NCBI GenBank assembly: GCA_000438175.1
Contig: FR900472.1
Span: forward strand, 61,244-125,243
Length of the DNA stretch: 64,000 nucleotides
Reading direction: 5' to 3'
DNA from: Fusobacterium sp. CAG:439
GTDB lineage: Bacteria > Cyanobacteriota > Vampirovibrionia > Gastranaerophilales > Gastranaerophilaceae
Positions 23,662 to 32,326 of this stretch are shown one piece after another. Both the position numbers and the translations under genes were made by a program. Within the stretch, counting starts at the first letter, position 1; each line of letters starts with the position of its first letter. Below the pieces are notes generated by a model, which searched no databases, was not told the DNA's origin, and saw only the letters and a program-made list of their open reading frames with translations.

Positions 23662-25314
23662 ATGGAAAAGATTATTTGTTTTATAAAAAAACACGGTGAT
23701 TTATTCACTTTTTTAGGGTTGCTAATTCTTTGTTATTTTATATTCTTTTTTAATATAGGCAATTATGCTTTGATGGATGTTGATGAAACAAGATATGTTT
23801 CAATGGCAAGGGACATGTTTCACAGCAAAGATTTTTTGACTTTATATTTAAACGGTGAATATTTTTTTGAAAAGCCGCCTCTTTATTTCTGGGGAGAGTG
23901 CCTCTCCTTTGCAATTTTCGGAAAGATAAATGAATTTACCGCACGTTTTCCGGTTGCTCTGTACGGTACGTTGTCGGCTTTGCTGGTTTACTTTACGGGT
24001 AAGAAAATTGTTTCAAGAAGATTTGGTTTTATATCCGCTTTAATTCTTGCGACAACTCTTGAGTTTGTTATGCTTGCCAAATTTGCAATTCTTGATATTG
24101 TTGTCACGACCTGCGTAGGATTCTCAGTTATGTTCGGTTTTTTGACTCAATTTGTGCAGGAAAAAAATAAAAAATATTTTTGGTGGCTTTTTTATATATT
24201 TTCGGGACTTGCCGTGATGGCGAAAGGTATTCCCGGATTTGTAGTTCCTTTTGCGGTTATGTTTTTTGTCACTGTTGCAAATAAAACTTTTAAGCAGGTT
24301 TTCAGACCGCAGTATATTCTGCCGGGTTTTTTACTTTTCTTTTTAATAGTTTTACCGTGGCATTTAATTATGTTTAAAATCCACGATCCGTTGTTTTTCC
24401 GTGAATATATAATTAAGCATCATTTGGAAAGATTTTTAAACTCTAATGAAATTAACCGTGAACAGCCGTTTTATTTCTATATAATAACTGTTTTGTGGGG
24501 GTTAATTCCGTGGGTGTTCTCTGCAATAGCAGTCGGAATTACAAAACTTAAATCATTCAAAAAATTTGCTGTTGAAAATTTGTCTGACAGACATAAGTTT
24601 CTTGTGTTTAACGGGATTGCATTTATTGTGACGATGCTGTTCTTTTCATCTTCCAGCACAAAACTTATAACATATATCCTGCCTGTATATTTCTTTACCG
24701 CATTTCTTGCAGGTGCTTTGTGGGAAGGTTATATGTTCAATGATAAATACAAGAAACCTGTGAATTTATCTGTTTATATTCTCGGTGGAATTTGCATATT
24801 CGCAGGAATTGTAACATGCTTTGCCAAATATGTGCTGCCTGCACAGGTGTATGCTGATTTTCTTATTATAAAGTGGTTTTGTATTGTTCTTGTGCTTGCT
24901 TTCGGAATTTCAAGCATTATATGTGCGGCAAAAAACTGCCCCAAAGGCGTTTTTGCCTGCTATGCGCTTCTCGTAATAATAACTTCGGCTTTCGGTACAA
25001 AGTTATTCTATAATATGGACTACGAATTCGGGCAAAATGATTTGATGAAGTTTGCAAAATATGCTAAAGAAAACAACAAAAAAATTGTTGTCTTAAATAA
25101 TGAACGTAAATATTCTGTTTTGTATTATTACGGAAGCCGGGTTTATTTTATATCTCAGGATGATAAGCAAGAAATGGCAAAGCTCGGTCATATTCTTGAT
25201 GACAGAGATGTTGTAGTTGTAGTCAGAGAAAAACAAATGCCGCAGGTGGATAAAACTCTGGATTTTGATATAATATTAGACGGAAGAAAATATTCACTTG
25301 TAAAGGTTCATTAA
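23662..25314 (+). CDS. ArnT-like (GT83/PMT-family) membrane glycosyltransferase
   Basis: A 550-residue protein with about a dozen membrane segments and a soluble C-terminal domain of about 90 residues. MDVDETRYVSMARDM holds the catalytic acidic residues of the first periplasmic loop, and FFEKPPLYFW is the conserved PMT/ArnT motif. It transfers a sugar from an undecaprenyl-phosphate donor to an acceptor such as lipid A. Ribosome binding site AGGGAGAAAC. Its stop shares a base with the next start. The GT2 enzyme at 50436 could make its donor (inference). Confidence 0.8.
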   Translation: MEKIICFIKKHGDLFTFLGLLILCYFIFFFNIGNYALMDVDETRYVSMARDMFHSKDFLTLYLNGEYFFEKPPLYFWGECLSFAIFGKINEFTARFPVALYGTLSALLVYFTGKKIVSRRFGFISALILATTLEFVMLAKFAILDIVVTTCVGFSVMFGFLTQFVQEKNKKYFWWLFYIFSGLAVMAKGIPGFVVPFAVMFFVTVANKTFKQVFRPQYILPGFLLFFLIVLPWHLIMFKIHDPLFFREYIIKHHLERFLNSNEINREQPFYFYIITVLWGLIPWVFSAIAVGITKLKSFKKFAVENLSDRHKFLVFNGIAFIVTMLFFSSSSTKLITYILPVYFFTAFLAGALWEGYMFNDKYKKPVNLSVYILGGICIFAGIVTCFAKYVLPAQVYADFLIIKWFCIVLVLAFGISSIICAAKNCPKGVFACYALLVIITSAFGTKLFYNMDYEFGQNDLMKFAKYAKENNKKIVVLNNERKYSVLYYYGSRVYFISQDDKQEMAKLGHILDDRDVVVVVREKQMPQVDKTLDFDIILDGRKYSLVKVH

Positions 25315-25850
25315 TGCTCAAAAGGTATGAAAAGTTTCTCGAAAAACTTGACAAAAGATTAGAAAGATATTTTGAAGAGCAGTGTGAGTTTATAAAATGT
25401 AAACCGGGCTGTTCTGCCTGTTGTGAAATCGGGCAGTTTCCCTTCTCGCGGCTTGAACTGGAATATTTGATGTCAGGTTTTGTTGAACTTCCGTTCGGTG
25501 TAAAACACAATATCAAAGAGGAAATAAAACGTCTTAAACGTGAAAGACCTAAATGGCATAAATGTCCGTTTCTTATTAATAATATGTGCTGTGTTTACAA
25601 GTATAGAGGAATTGTTTGCAGAACTCACGGACTTGCGTGGTATGATGAAGATGAAAACAGAATAAGACTGCCATACTGTGTTAATAAGGGTTTGAATTAC
25701 AGCAAAGTTTTTGATAGGGAAACAGGCGAAGTTCTGTTGCAAAATCCTATAAAAGAACGCCTTCGCATTGACAGTATTTTAAGAAGCCCCGAAGCTGAAA
25801 GGTTTGAACTTGAATGCGGTGAAATCAGACCGTTGATTGGTTGGTTTTAA
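25314..25850 (+). CDS. YkgJ-family cysteine-cluster protein
   Basis: A 178-residue protein with the zinc/iron-chelating cluster CKPGCSACC (about residues 24-32), followed by CPFLINNMCCVY and CRTHG, the usual Cys pattern of the YkgJ family (putative Fe-S or Zn binding). The function of the family is not established. It is translationally coupled to the glycosyltransferase upstream (the start overlaps the stop by one base). Confidence 0.8.
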   Translation: MLKRYEKFLEKLDKRLERYFEEQCEFIKCKPGCSACCEIGQFPFSRLELEYLMSGFVELPFGVKHNIKEEIKRLKRERPKWHKCPFLINNMCCVYKYRGIVCRTHGLAWYDEDENRIRLPYCVNKGLNYSKVFDRETGEVLLQNPIKERLRIDSILRSPEAERFELECGEIRPLIGWF

Positions 25851-25855
25851 TAATA

Positions 25856-25884
25856 TTTACTTTTTTTAGAGTTTTTTATATAAT
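25856..25884 (+). promoter_or_regulatory. Promoter of small-peptide cassette 2
   Basis: TTTACT (25856-25861), 17 bases, then a perfect TATAAT (25879-25884). The predicted start near 25891 coincides with TATAGGGAA, which is complementary to the 3' end of the same transcript. Confidence 0.6.
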
Positions 25885-25962
25885 ATAAGTTATAGGGAAG
25901 CGCCCGAACCTCCGAAGCGCACACAAACTATATTGCGACAATAGGGCGAGAGAGGAGGTTTC

Positions 25963-26040
25963 ATGATAAATAGGGAAATAATAAGAAAAGCCCTACGTAT
26001 GATAGGACTTTTGCTTAATTTTATCTCTGAAATCATATAG
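25963..26040 (+). CDS. 25-residue hydrophobic peptide, type I toxin-like (cassette 2)
   Basis: ATG after GAGGAGGTTTC encodes a 25-residue peptide, MINREIIRKALRMIGLLLNF then ISEII: a basic N-terminus and a hydrophobic helix. The mRNA folds back on itself at three places. AACCTCC (25907-25913) pairs perfectly with GGAGGTT (25954-25960) of the ribosome binding site. The 5' end TATAGGGAA (25891-25899) pairs with TTCCCTATA (26081-26089). TAGGGAAAT in codons 3-6 (25971-25979) is complementary to the same 3' segment (26079-26087). This is the logic of fold-back-inhibited type I toxins. Confidence 0.55.
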   Translation: MINREIIRKALRMIGLLLNFISEII

Positions 26041-26048
26041 GCGCGAAT

Positions 26049-26090
26049 AAATCGGTCGGGTTGGTCAGAACTTGACCGATTTCCCTATAT
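26049..26090 (+). terminator. 3' hairpin of cassette 2
   Basis: AAATCGGTC (26049-26057) and GACCGATTT (26074-26082) form a 9-bp stem with an inner GGTCA/TGACC alternative, followed by CCCTATATATT. The U-tract is weak, so it may be a stability hairpin as much as a terminator. Confidence 0.55.
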
Positions 26091-26120
26091 ATTAATATTA
26101 TAACTTATATTAAAAATTTT

Positions 26121-27455
26121 TCAAGTGTGTAAATATTTAAAATACAAATAAACAGAGCTTAATAGTAGCGAAATAAATGTTACCAGAGCTCCGTATTTTA
26201 TAAATCTCATAAATGAAATCGGATGTCCTTTTGCTGCAGCTGTTTCGCTTACTATCACGTTTGCGGCTGCACCTATAATCGTTAAGTTTCCGCCGAGGCA
26301 TGCGCCCAGAGAAAGTGCCCACCATAACGGGTGATGACCTTCTCCCGCGTAAGGCAGTGTATGTTGCACCTGTGCGATCAAAGGTGCCATAGTTGCTGTG
26401 TAAGGAATATTATCAATAATTCCTGACAGAATACCCGACCCCCACAGGATAAACATTGTTGCACCAGTCAGGCTTCCGTGAGTAAGCTCTATAAGTTTGT
26501 CTGCAAGAAATCCTATGCCGCCGTTTGCTTCAAATCCTCCTATGATTATAAATAAGCCGATAAAGAAAAATATTGTAAGCCATTCGACATCCCTGTATAT
26601 TTCTTTTGGTTTTTCGAATAATAAAAGAAACGATGCTCCCGCAGCGGCAAAAACGTACGCTGGAATATGTGTTATATCATGAGTTACGAAACCGAGAATT
26701 ACAAGTACAAGAGTAATCATAGAACGTATCATTAATTTTTTGTTTGTAATTGTTTTTGAATTATCTAAATTTGCAATATGCTCCATTTTTTCTTTTGAAG
26801 CTTTAAGGGATTTTCTGAACATATAAATCAGCAAACCTACGCAGACCGCAAAGATTAATGCAATAATTCCCGTAAGTTCATTAACAAAATCCATAAAACT
26901 TAAACCTGCTTTTGCACCTATTATAATATTCGGCGGATCTCCTATTAAAGTTGCGGTACCGCCTATGTTTGATGCAAGAACTTCGGTTATCAGAAACGGA
27001 ACGGGGTCGCATTCAAATTCTCTCGCTATAACAAAAGTTACGGGCATAATTAAAACAACAGTAGTTACATTATCCAAAAATGCAGACGCAACTGCAGTGA
27101 ACGCCGCAAGTGCAAATAATACGAGTTTCGGATGCCCTTTTGTCGCTTTTAAAATTTCAATTGCCATCCATTTAAATACTCCGCTTCTGCTTGCAATATG
27201 AACGATTATCATCATACCGATAAGCAGGAATATTACTTCAAATTCAATATAATCAAAGATTGAGCGTATGTAATTTCCTGTTTGGGTATCAATTTTTCCA
27301 TGGAACGGCAAAAGCCCCAGAAGCATCGTTAAAGATGCTCCTACAAGCGCAACAACAGATTTTTGAACCTTTTCCGATGCAATAAAAATGTATGCGATTA
27401 ACAGAATTGCACCCGATATAATCATTCCGTGGTTTTGAACAAAATCACTTAACAT
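26121..27455 (-). CDS. ArsB/NhaD-family ion transporter
   Basis: A 444-residue protein with about eleven membrane segments. It fits the IT superfamily branch of ArsB, NhaD and P-protein permeases: FLDNVTTVVLIMPVTF and ASNIGGTATLIGDPPNIIIG in the first half, and the repeat-like IDNIPYTATMAPLI and GACLGGNLTIIGAAANVI in the second. The substrate (Na+/H+, arsenite or a dicarboxylate) cannot be told; no ars genes are adjacent. Ribosome binding site GAGGG. Confidence 0.8.
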   Translation of the reverse strand: MLSDFVQNHGMIISGAILLIAYIFIASEKVQKSVVALVGASLTMLLGLLPFHGKIDTQTGNYIRSIFDYIEFEVIFLLIGMMIIVHIASRSGVFKWMAIEILKATKGHPKLVLFALAAFTAVASAFLDNVTTVVLIMPVTFVIAREFECDPVPFLITEVLASNIGGTATLIGDPPNIIIGAKAGLSFMDFVNELTGIIALIFAVCVGLLIYMFRKSLKASKEKMEHIANLDNSKTITNKKLMIRSMITLVLVILGFVTHDITHIPAYVFAAAGASFLLLFEKPKEIYRDVEWLTIFFFIGLFIIIGGFEANGGIGFLADKLIELTHGSLTGATMFILWGSGILSGIIDNIPYTATMAPLIAQVQHTLPYAGEGHHPLWWALSLGACLGGNLTIIGAAANVIVSETAAAKGHPISFMRFIKYGALVTFISLLLSSVYLYFKYLHT

Positions 27456-27847
27456 AAATTTCCCTCATAAATAGTAAAAGTAACCTTTTCTTTTTCGAAT
27501 TGAACCCAAAATTATTATCTGCACTCCAAAAAGAAAAACTTCCTGCAAACGGGTATATTTTTTGCAATTATAACATAAACATTAATTTGTGTAAAAATTC
27601 GCAATAAAGGGTTTAAAAAAAAGTTTGGATGAGTTATACTACCATTGTAGTAATTTTGTGTGATATTTAAAAATTTAACTTGTATTGTGCTGTTTATTTA
27701 AACAGTATGTTATGCCGTCTAAATGGCGTATTGTTTTTCAAAGAAACTATTATAAAATAGTTTAAGGAATGTAAAACTCAACATCAAATTCAGCAAAAAC
27801 AGTTTATCAGTTGTTTTATAGAAAATGTGTGTAAGCAGGTGTAACTT
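27456..27847. other. Gene-free intergenic stretch (392 bp)
   Basis: Very AT-rich, with no convincing ORF. It holds a TATACT box at 27635-27640 and two small hairpins, CTGTTTA/TAAACAG and TGCC/GGCG around 27693-27735, the second followed by TATTGTTTTTC. This could be the end of a roughly 100-base RNA or simply the leader of the GGDEF/HD-GYP gene. Nothing firmer can be said. Confidence 0.3.
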
Positions 27848-29836
27848 TTGAACGAAAACAAGGAAAAATTAACAGAAAATATTAAGGCTGAAAAGCCTGC
27901 GAAAACAAATAAAGCTGTTTCAAATCCGTTATCGAGACAGTTAAATTCGCTTAAAAAACCTGCTTTGAAAAACATTGAGCCCGTAAAAACGAAACCTGAT
28001 ACACCCGCACAAACACAGGAAAAACAAGAAGCAAAGAGAGCTTCAAACCCGATAACATCAGAAACTTCAAGTATTGTTGCACGTATTAACAACTTTAATA
28101 CCAACAAAACCGCAAACAGAATGTATGCAGGGTATATGAATGCTGCTAATGCAAGTTCTCACAGAGTTATTGATTATTCGGAACTCGTGAATAATTTGAA
28201 TGCTGCTTTGTCTGATAAGGCAAATGTTCATGACCTGTTTGCGGCGGTTCATGATTTGTTTACCGAGAAACTTAACAGTGTATTTACCGCCTTCGGTATT
28301 TTCCATGAAAAATCAAAATGTATTAATTTGAAATTGTTTAATTCAATGGGAAGTTCTTACACGTCGAAAATTTTTCTTTCTGATGAAAATAACCCTGTTA
28401 TTCAGTGCTTTAACGGCAGTGTACCCGTACTTAGGGATGATAACAGCTTTTTGAACATTCCGTATCTGCAAAAATCTCCTTCCGTATTACTGCCGCTGAT
28501 ATCAGTTAACGGCTGTAAAGGGGTTATGATAATCGGTAAGGATTTTCCTGAAAATCGTATCGGACTTTTTTCTTTCATATCAAATTACTGTGCGATGTTT
28601 ATGCAGAATGTCGAACTTTTGGAACAGACAAATAAGTTCGCAAATACCGATACCTTAACCGGGCTTTATACCCACAGAGGATTTCAGGAAGTTCTTAAAG
28701 CAGAGCTTAAAAGAGCGGAAGATAATGAAGCTAATCTTTCTATAATTATGCTCGATGTTAATAACATTTCAAAGATTAACAGGGAACTCGGACATGCTAA
28801 GGGTGATGAAGTTATTAAACTTCTTGCCGAAAAGGTTAAACAGAATATAAGAAGCACTGATAAAGCCGGACGTTACGGCGGCGATGAAATTGCTATAATT
28901 CTGCCTGATACGAACACTCCCGATGCCAAGTATCTGGCTGAATATATTACATACTGTTTATCATGTTGTTTTGTGGATGATGTCGGTCCGGTTAAAGTTT
29001 CGGTCGGTATCGCTACTTATCCCGAATGCAGCAGAGATCAGGAAAAATTGCTTATCCTCGCTGAACAGGCAATGTATATTTCTCAGGCTAAAGGTTATAA
29101 AGAGGGAATGTCTGCAATAATCAGTTCATCCGATTTCAATTTCTGGGATGATGACGCTCTTAATTCTTTTGCTGAAGTTGTTGCTAAACGCCATGCACAG
29201 CTTGGAATTGATTTTGAAGAAGAACTTGTCCATAAATTTAATAATGAACAAATCGTTTCTCAAAATCATTTGATGGAGCTTGCAAACTCTCTTGCAGGTG
29301 CAATTGATGCAAAAGACCCTTATACAAAAGGTCATTCGACATCCGTTTCAAGATACTCGGAAGCTCTTGCACGTGCTATTAATCTTCCTGAAGATGAGGT
29401 TCAAAGAATTAAACTCGGTGCGTTGCTGCACGATGTCGGTAAAATCGGTATTCCTGAAAATGTTTTGAAGAAGCCCGGTAAACTTGAAGGCGAAGAATGG
29501 GAAATTATGAAGCAGCACCCTGTAATCGGCGCAGAAAAAGTTTTGAAACCCAATGAAGCTTTAAGAGATTTAATTCCGATTGTAAAATATCACCATGAAC
29601 ATTTGGACGGAAGCGGCTACCCCGAACATTTAAAAGGAGATGAAATCCCCCTTGCTGCAAGAATTGTTGCAGTAGCTGACACATATCATGCTCTTATTTC
29701 CGACAGACCTTACCGCAAGGGCATGAGTGTAGAAAAAGCCTGCGAAATTTTGAAAGACGGTGCAGGAAAACAATGGGATCCCGACCTTGTCCGTCAGTTT
29801 ATCAGTATTGCTCCGTCTTTATCAACGAGTATATAA
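27848..29836 (+). CDS. GGDEF and HD-GYP two-domain c-di-GMP protein with GAF-like sensor
   Basis: A 662-residue soluble protein starting at TTG after AGCAGGTG. Order: a disordered Lys/Pro-rich tail (1-75), a GAF-like sensor (about 115-265), GGDEF (270-430, beginning DTLTGLYTHRGF) with active-site motif GGDEI, a linker, and HD-GYP (480-660) with LLHDVGKIGIP and HHEHLDGSGYP. It could both make and degrade c-di-GMP. The cyclase motif ends in I rather than F, and the HD-GYP residues look complete, so net phosphodiesterase activity is my guess. The next gene is a prepilin-like locus, so regulation of pili is an attractive but unproven link. Confidence 0.85.
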   Translation: MNENKEKLTENIKAEKPAKTNKAVSNPLSRQLNSLKKPALKNIEPVKTKPDTPAQTQEKQEAKRASNPITSETSSIVARINNFNTNKTANRMYAGYMNAANASSHRVIDYSELVNNLNAALSDKANVHDLFAAVHDLFTEKLNSVFTAFGIFHEKSKCINLKLFNSMGSSYTSKIFLSDENNPVIQCFNGSVPVLRDDNSFLNIPYLQKSPSVLLPLISVNGCKGVMIIGKDFPENRIGLFSFISNYCAMFMQNVELLEQTNKFANTDTLTGLYTHRGFQEVLKAELKRAEDNEANLSIIMLDVNNISKINRELGHAKGDEVIKLLAEKVKQNIRSTDKAGRYGGDEIAIILPDTNTPDAKYLAEYITYCLSCCFVDDVGPVKVSVGIATYPECSRDQEKLLILAEQAMYISQAKGYKEGMSAIISSSDFNFWDDDALNSFAEVVAKRHAQLGIDFEEELVHKFNNEQIVSQNHLMELANSLAGAIDAKDPYTKGHSTSVSRYSEALARAINLPEDEVQRIKLGALLHDVGKIGIPENVLKKPGKLEGEEWEIMKQHPVIGAEKVLKPNEALRDLIPIVKYHHEHLDGSGYPEHLKGDEIPLAARIVAVADTYHALISDRPYRKGMSVEKACEILKDGAGKQWDPDLVRQFISIAPSLSTSI

Positions 29837-29874
29837 AATTTTATAATATAATAGTTTAAAAGAAAGGAGCAATT

Positions 29875-30683
29875 ATGAGAAAAATTAAATCAGAACAGGC
29901 ACATGATTTTTGCAAATTTAACCATACTTGTGTTGAAGTGCCTGCGTACGAAGTACTCGGGGGGGGGGCAGCTTAAAGGCTTCTTCTCAAGGATTTACGC
30001 TGGCGGAAGTATTGATTACCCTCGGAGTAATCGGCGCAGTTGCCGCACTTACAATGCCTTCGCTTATAGCAAATTACAGAAAAGAAGTTCTCAGGGCGCA
30101 ATTTAAAAAGGCATATAGCGAGATTTCGCAGGCAGCACTTCTTTTGCAGACTAAAGAAGAAATAAACATTTTTGAATACGCTAAATCTTACGATAGTCAG
30201 CGGGCGCTTGACATATTAATGTCTCAGCTGCAAGGGGCTGTAGTACTGGAAGGTTCATCGACTTATTCCAACTTTACAAGAATATTTTATCATCCCAAGT
30301 TGTTAAATAAAATTGATAAAGCAGGTCAATATTGCGATAAAACTAATGTTTACAGGACATCAAACGGAATATTTTATTCAATGGATGATCATCCCAAAGA
30401 TGAAAGTATTGCTGATCCCAAACTTTGTATAGATATAAACGGGATATCAGGTCCGAATGCATACGGATATGACCTTTTTGTATTTGTTTTTACAAAAGAG
30501 GGAAAAGTTGTTCCGTTTAAATATAAATGGACTGTTTACCAAACAGTCGAAGAACTTGAAAATCCTGCTGAGCAATGCAGTTATTCCGGCATAAGCAATC
30601 CTGCATCGTGCAGTTATTATGCGTTAGCTGACATAAGCCCTCAAGATGCTTCGAAAAGCTATTGGAAGGACTTTTTAAAGTAA
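29875..30683 (+). CDS. Prepilin-like protein with in-leader poly-G tract (out of frame as read)
   Basis: ATG 29875 follows GAAAGGAG. The leader MRKIKSEQAH... enters ten G (29959-29968) and stops two codons later (GCA GCT TAA). One extra base joins it to SLKASSQG then FTLAEVLITLGVIGAVAAL, a prepilin cleavage site and helix. Restored length is 269 residues, leader 40. No alternative start lies between tract and core. The globular part contains YGYDLFVFVFTKEG and a C-terminal Cys pair as in other members here. It lies 38 bases after the GGDEF/HD-GYP gene. Probable role: pseudopilin or pilus subunit with switchable expression. Confidence 0.75.
29959..29968 (+). repeat. Poly-G tract, 10 G (locus 2)
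   Basis: Ten G between GAAGTACTC and CAGCTTAAAGG. The flanks match locus 4 closely (GAAGTTCTC before, CAGTTTAGCAG after), giving the conserved leader motif EVLGGGGSL in the restored frame. Confidence 0.9.
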
Positions 30684-30688
30684 GCCGC

Positions 30689-30716
30689 TTGCATAATTTC
30701 GAAAATAGTGTATAAT
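30689..30716 (+). promoter_or_regulatory. Promoter of zinc-ribbon gene
   Basis: TTGCAT (30689-30694), 16 bases, TATAAT (30711-30716), about 66 bases before the ATG at 30783. Confidence 0.6.
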
Positions 30717-30782
30717 GATAAGAATTAAAGGAATTTTGCAAGAGGTTTCTTTAAAGTACCAATTTAAATCAGGAGAAGAAAA

Positions 30783-31061
30783 ATGTACCAAGATGAAAAA
30801 CTTGTATGTGAAGATTGCGGCGCAGAATTCGTCTTCACTGCAGGTGAACAGGAATTTTATGCTGAAAAAGGTTTGGTAAACAAACCGAAAAGATGTCCGG
30901 AATGCAGAAAAGCACGCAGAAAAAACAACAGAAGATCAAGAAAAATGTATGAAGCTGTATGCTCAAAATGCGGAGCTCAAACTCAGGTTCCGTTCAAACC
31001 TATTCCGGGAAAAGAAGTCTATTGCAAAGATTGCTTTACTAAAGAACAGGAAACTGCATAA
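30783..31061 (+). CDS. Zinc-ribbon domain protein (CxxC type)
   Basis: A 92-residue, Lys/Arg-rich protein with three Cys pairs forming two treble-clef or ribbon sites: CEDCGAEF with CPECRKARRK in the first half, and CSKCGAQ with CKDC in the second. It matches the small CxxC-x17-CxxC zinc-ribbon family common in gut anaerobes and cyanobacterial relatives, whose role is unknown (possibly nucleic-acid binding). Ribosome binding site AGGAGAAG. It is a stand-alone transcription unit with its own promoter and terminator. Confidence 0.75.
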   Translation: MYQDEKLVCEDCGAEFVFTAGEQEFYAEKGLVNKPKRCPECRKARRKNNRRSRKMYEAVCSKCGAQTQVPFKPIPGKEVYCKDCFTKEQETA

Positions 31062-31083
31062 TATAAAAATTATACATACAAAA

Positions 31084-31113
31084 AACAGACCGTTATATTT
31101 AACGGTCTGTTTT
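31084..31113 (+). terminator. Rho-independent terminator
   Basis: AACAGACCGTT and AACGGTCTGTT form an 11-bp stem with a short loop, followed by TTTATTTT. It ends the zinc-ribbon gene and can also serve the convergent gene at 31118. Confidence 0.85.
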
Positions 31114-31117
31114 TATT

Positions 31118-31426
31118 TTAAACGCCTATACAGCTGTTTAAATATTCTATTGTGCTTATTTTTTCGTCGTACAAATACTTGATGAAATTCAAATATGCTG
31201 CATTGTAAGAAGTTATTACCAGATTTATTTCAAATCCGTCGGTGCAGAAAGGCTCGTAATCATAAACCACATAACTGTTATATTTACTTTTCCACTCCTT
31301 TCTTTCGATACGGCTGTTGTTTTCTTCTACAATATCTTCTAGCCATGCAAGAATGTCTTTATTCACATTTTTCATTTCCAAGCGATTGTACTTGCTGCAA
31401 TCATGACAATCATTTCCCATTAACAT
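31118..31426 (-). CDS. Hypothetical protein
   Basis: A 102-residue acidic protein with no recognised family. The start at 31426 (MLMGNDCHDCSKY) is preferred because GGAG lies eight bases upstream; an in-frame GTG three codons earlier is too close to that site. An N-terminal CxxC (CHDC) could bind metal; the rest alternates helix and strand with several aromatic residues. Confidence 0.5.
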   Translation of the reverse strand: MLMGNDCHDCSKYNRLEMKNVNKDILAWLEDIVEENNSRIERKEWKSKYNSYVVYDYEPFCTDGFEINLVITSYNAAYLNFIKYLYDEKISTIEYLNSCIGV

Positions 31427-31612
31427 GTTAATCACTCCACAAATATGTTATATGTAAATTGTAAAGCTTTTTTCTTTTAAAATAATCCCCTTTAGGTATA
31501 AGCGTTAAATAGTAAAATATGGTGATTTATTATTTTGTTTTTATTTCTTTATAATTAATTGAAAAAAATTCCTGATTTTTATAAAATTAAAAGAAACTTC
31601 CGGAGTATTTTA

Positions 31613-32320
31613 ATGAACGAAAAACGTATTTTGATTGTTGACGACGACGACGAAATCAGAGAACTATTAGAGTTTGACGTAAGAGCAAGCGGATATTTTG
31701 TTGATACTGCACGTGACGGATTGGAAGGATTAAACAAAGCATTGAATAACACTTACGATTTAATTCTTCTTGATGTTATGATGCCTAAAATGAACGGATT
31801 TGATGTTTGTAAAAATATCCGTCAGGCAAGACTTGCAATTCCGATTTTAATGCTTACGGCTAAAGGAACTATTGATGATAAAACAGAAGGTTTTGACTGC
31901 GGGGCTGATGATTATCTTGTCAAACCGTTTGATATTCAGGAAGTTCTGTTAAGAATACGTGTCTTGCTTAGAAGGAATCAGATTGAAGATAAAACGGCTT
32001 TATCCGATGAAGTTTTGCATGCGGGAGATATTGAAATTTTTCCCGAAACTCTTGAAGCGGTTATTGTTAATAAAAAAGTTAAGCTTACGCCGACAGAATT
32101 TGAAATATTATATTGCCTGATGCAGCATTTTAATAACGCTGTAACTCTTGCTACACTTCTGGATGAAGTTTGGGGTTATGACAGCAACGAAGATGTAAGA
32201 ATGCTGAGGGTTCATGTGGGCGGTTTGAGAAATAAAATTGAGCCTGATACAAAACATCCAAAATACTTGCATACGGTTACTAATGTAGGCTACAAATTAA
32301 CGCCGTTCGGTGAAGGTTAA
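31613..32320 (+). CDS. OmpR-family response regulator
   Basis: A 235-residue two-domain regulator. The receiver (residues 1-120) has the acidic pair in LIVDDDDEI, the phosphoacceptor Asp in LILLDVMMPKMNGFD, and the Lys of LVKPFD. The C-terminal winged helix (140-235) includes KLTPTEFEILYCLM and LRVHVGGLRNKIE. The start at 31613 has CCGGAG upstream; an upstream in-frame codon lacks a site. The sensor kinase follows after 6 bases, so the two form one system, similar in shape to cyanobacterial RpaB-type regulators. Confidence 0.9.
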   Translation: MNEKRILIVDDDDEIRELLEFDVRASGYFVDTARDGLEGLNKALNNTYDLILLDVMMPKMNGFDVCKNIRQARLAIPILMLTAKGTIDDKTEGFDCGADDYLVKPFDIQEVLLRIRVLLRRNQIEDKTALSDEVLHAGDIEIFPETLEAVIVNKKVKLTPTEFEILYCLMQHFNNAVTLATLLDEVWGYDSNEDVRMLRVHVGGLRNKIEPDTKHPKYLHTVTNVGYKLTPFGEG

Positions 32321-32326
32321 GATATT

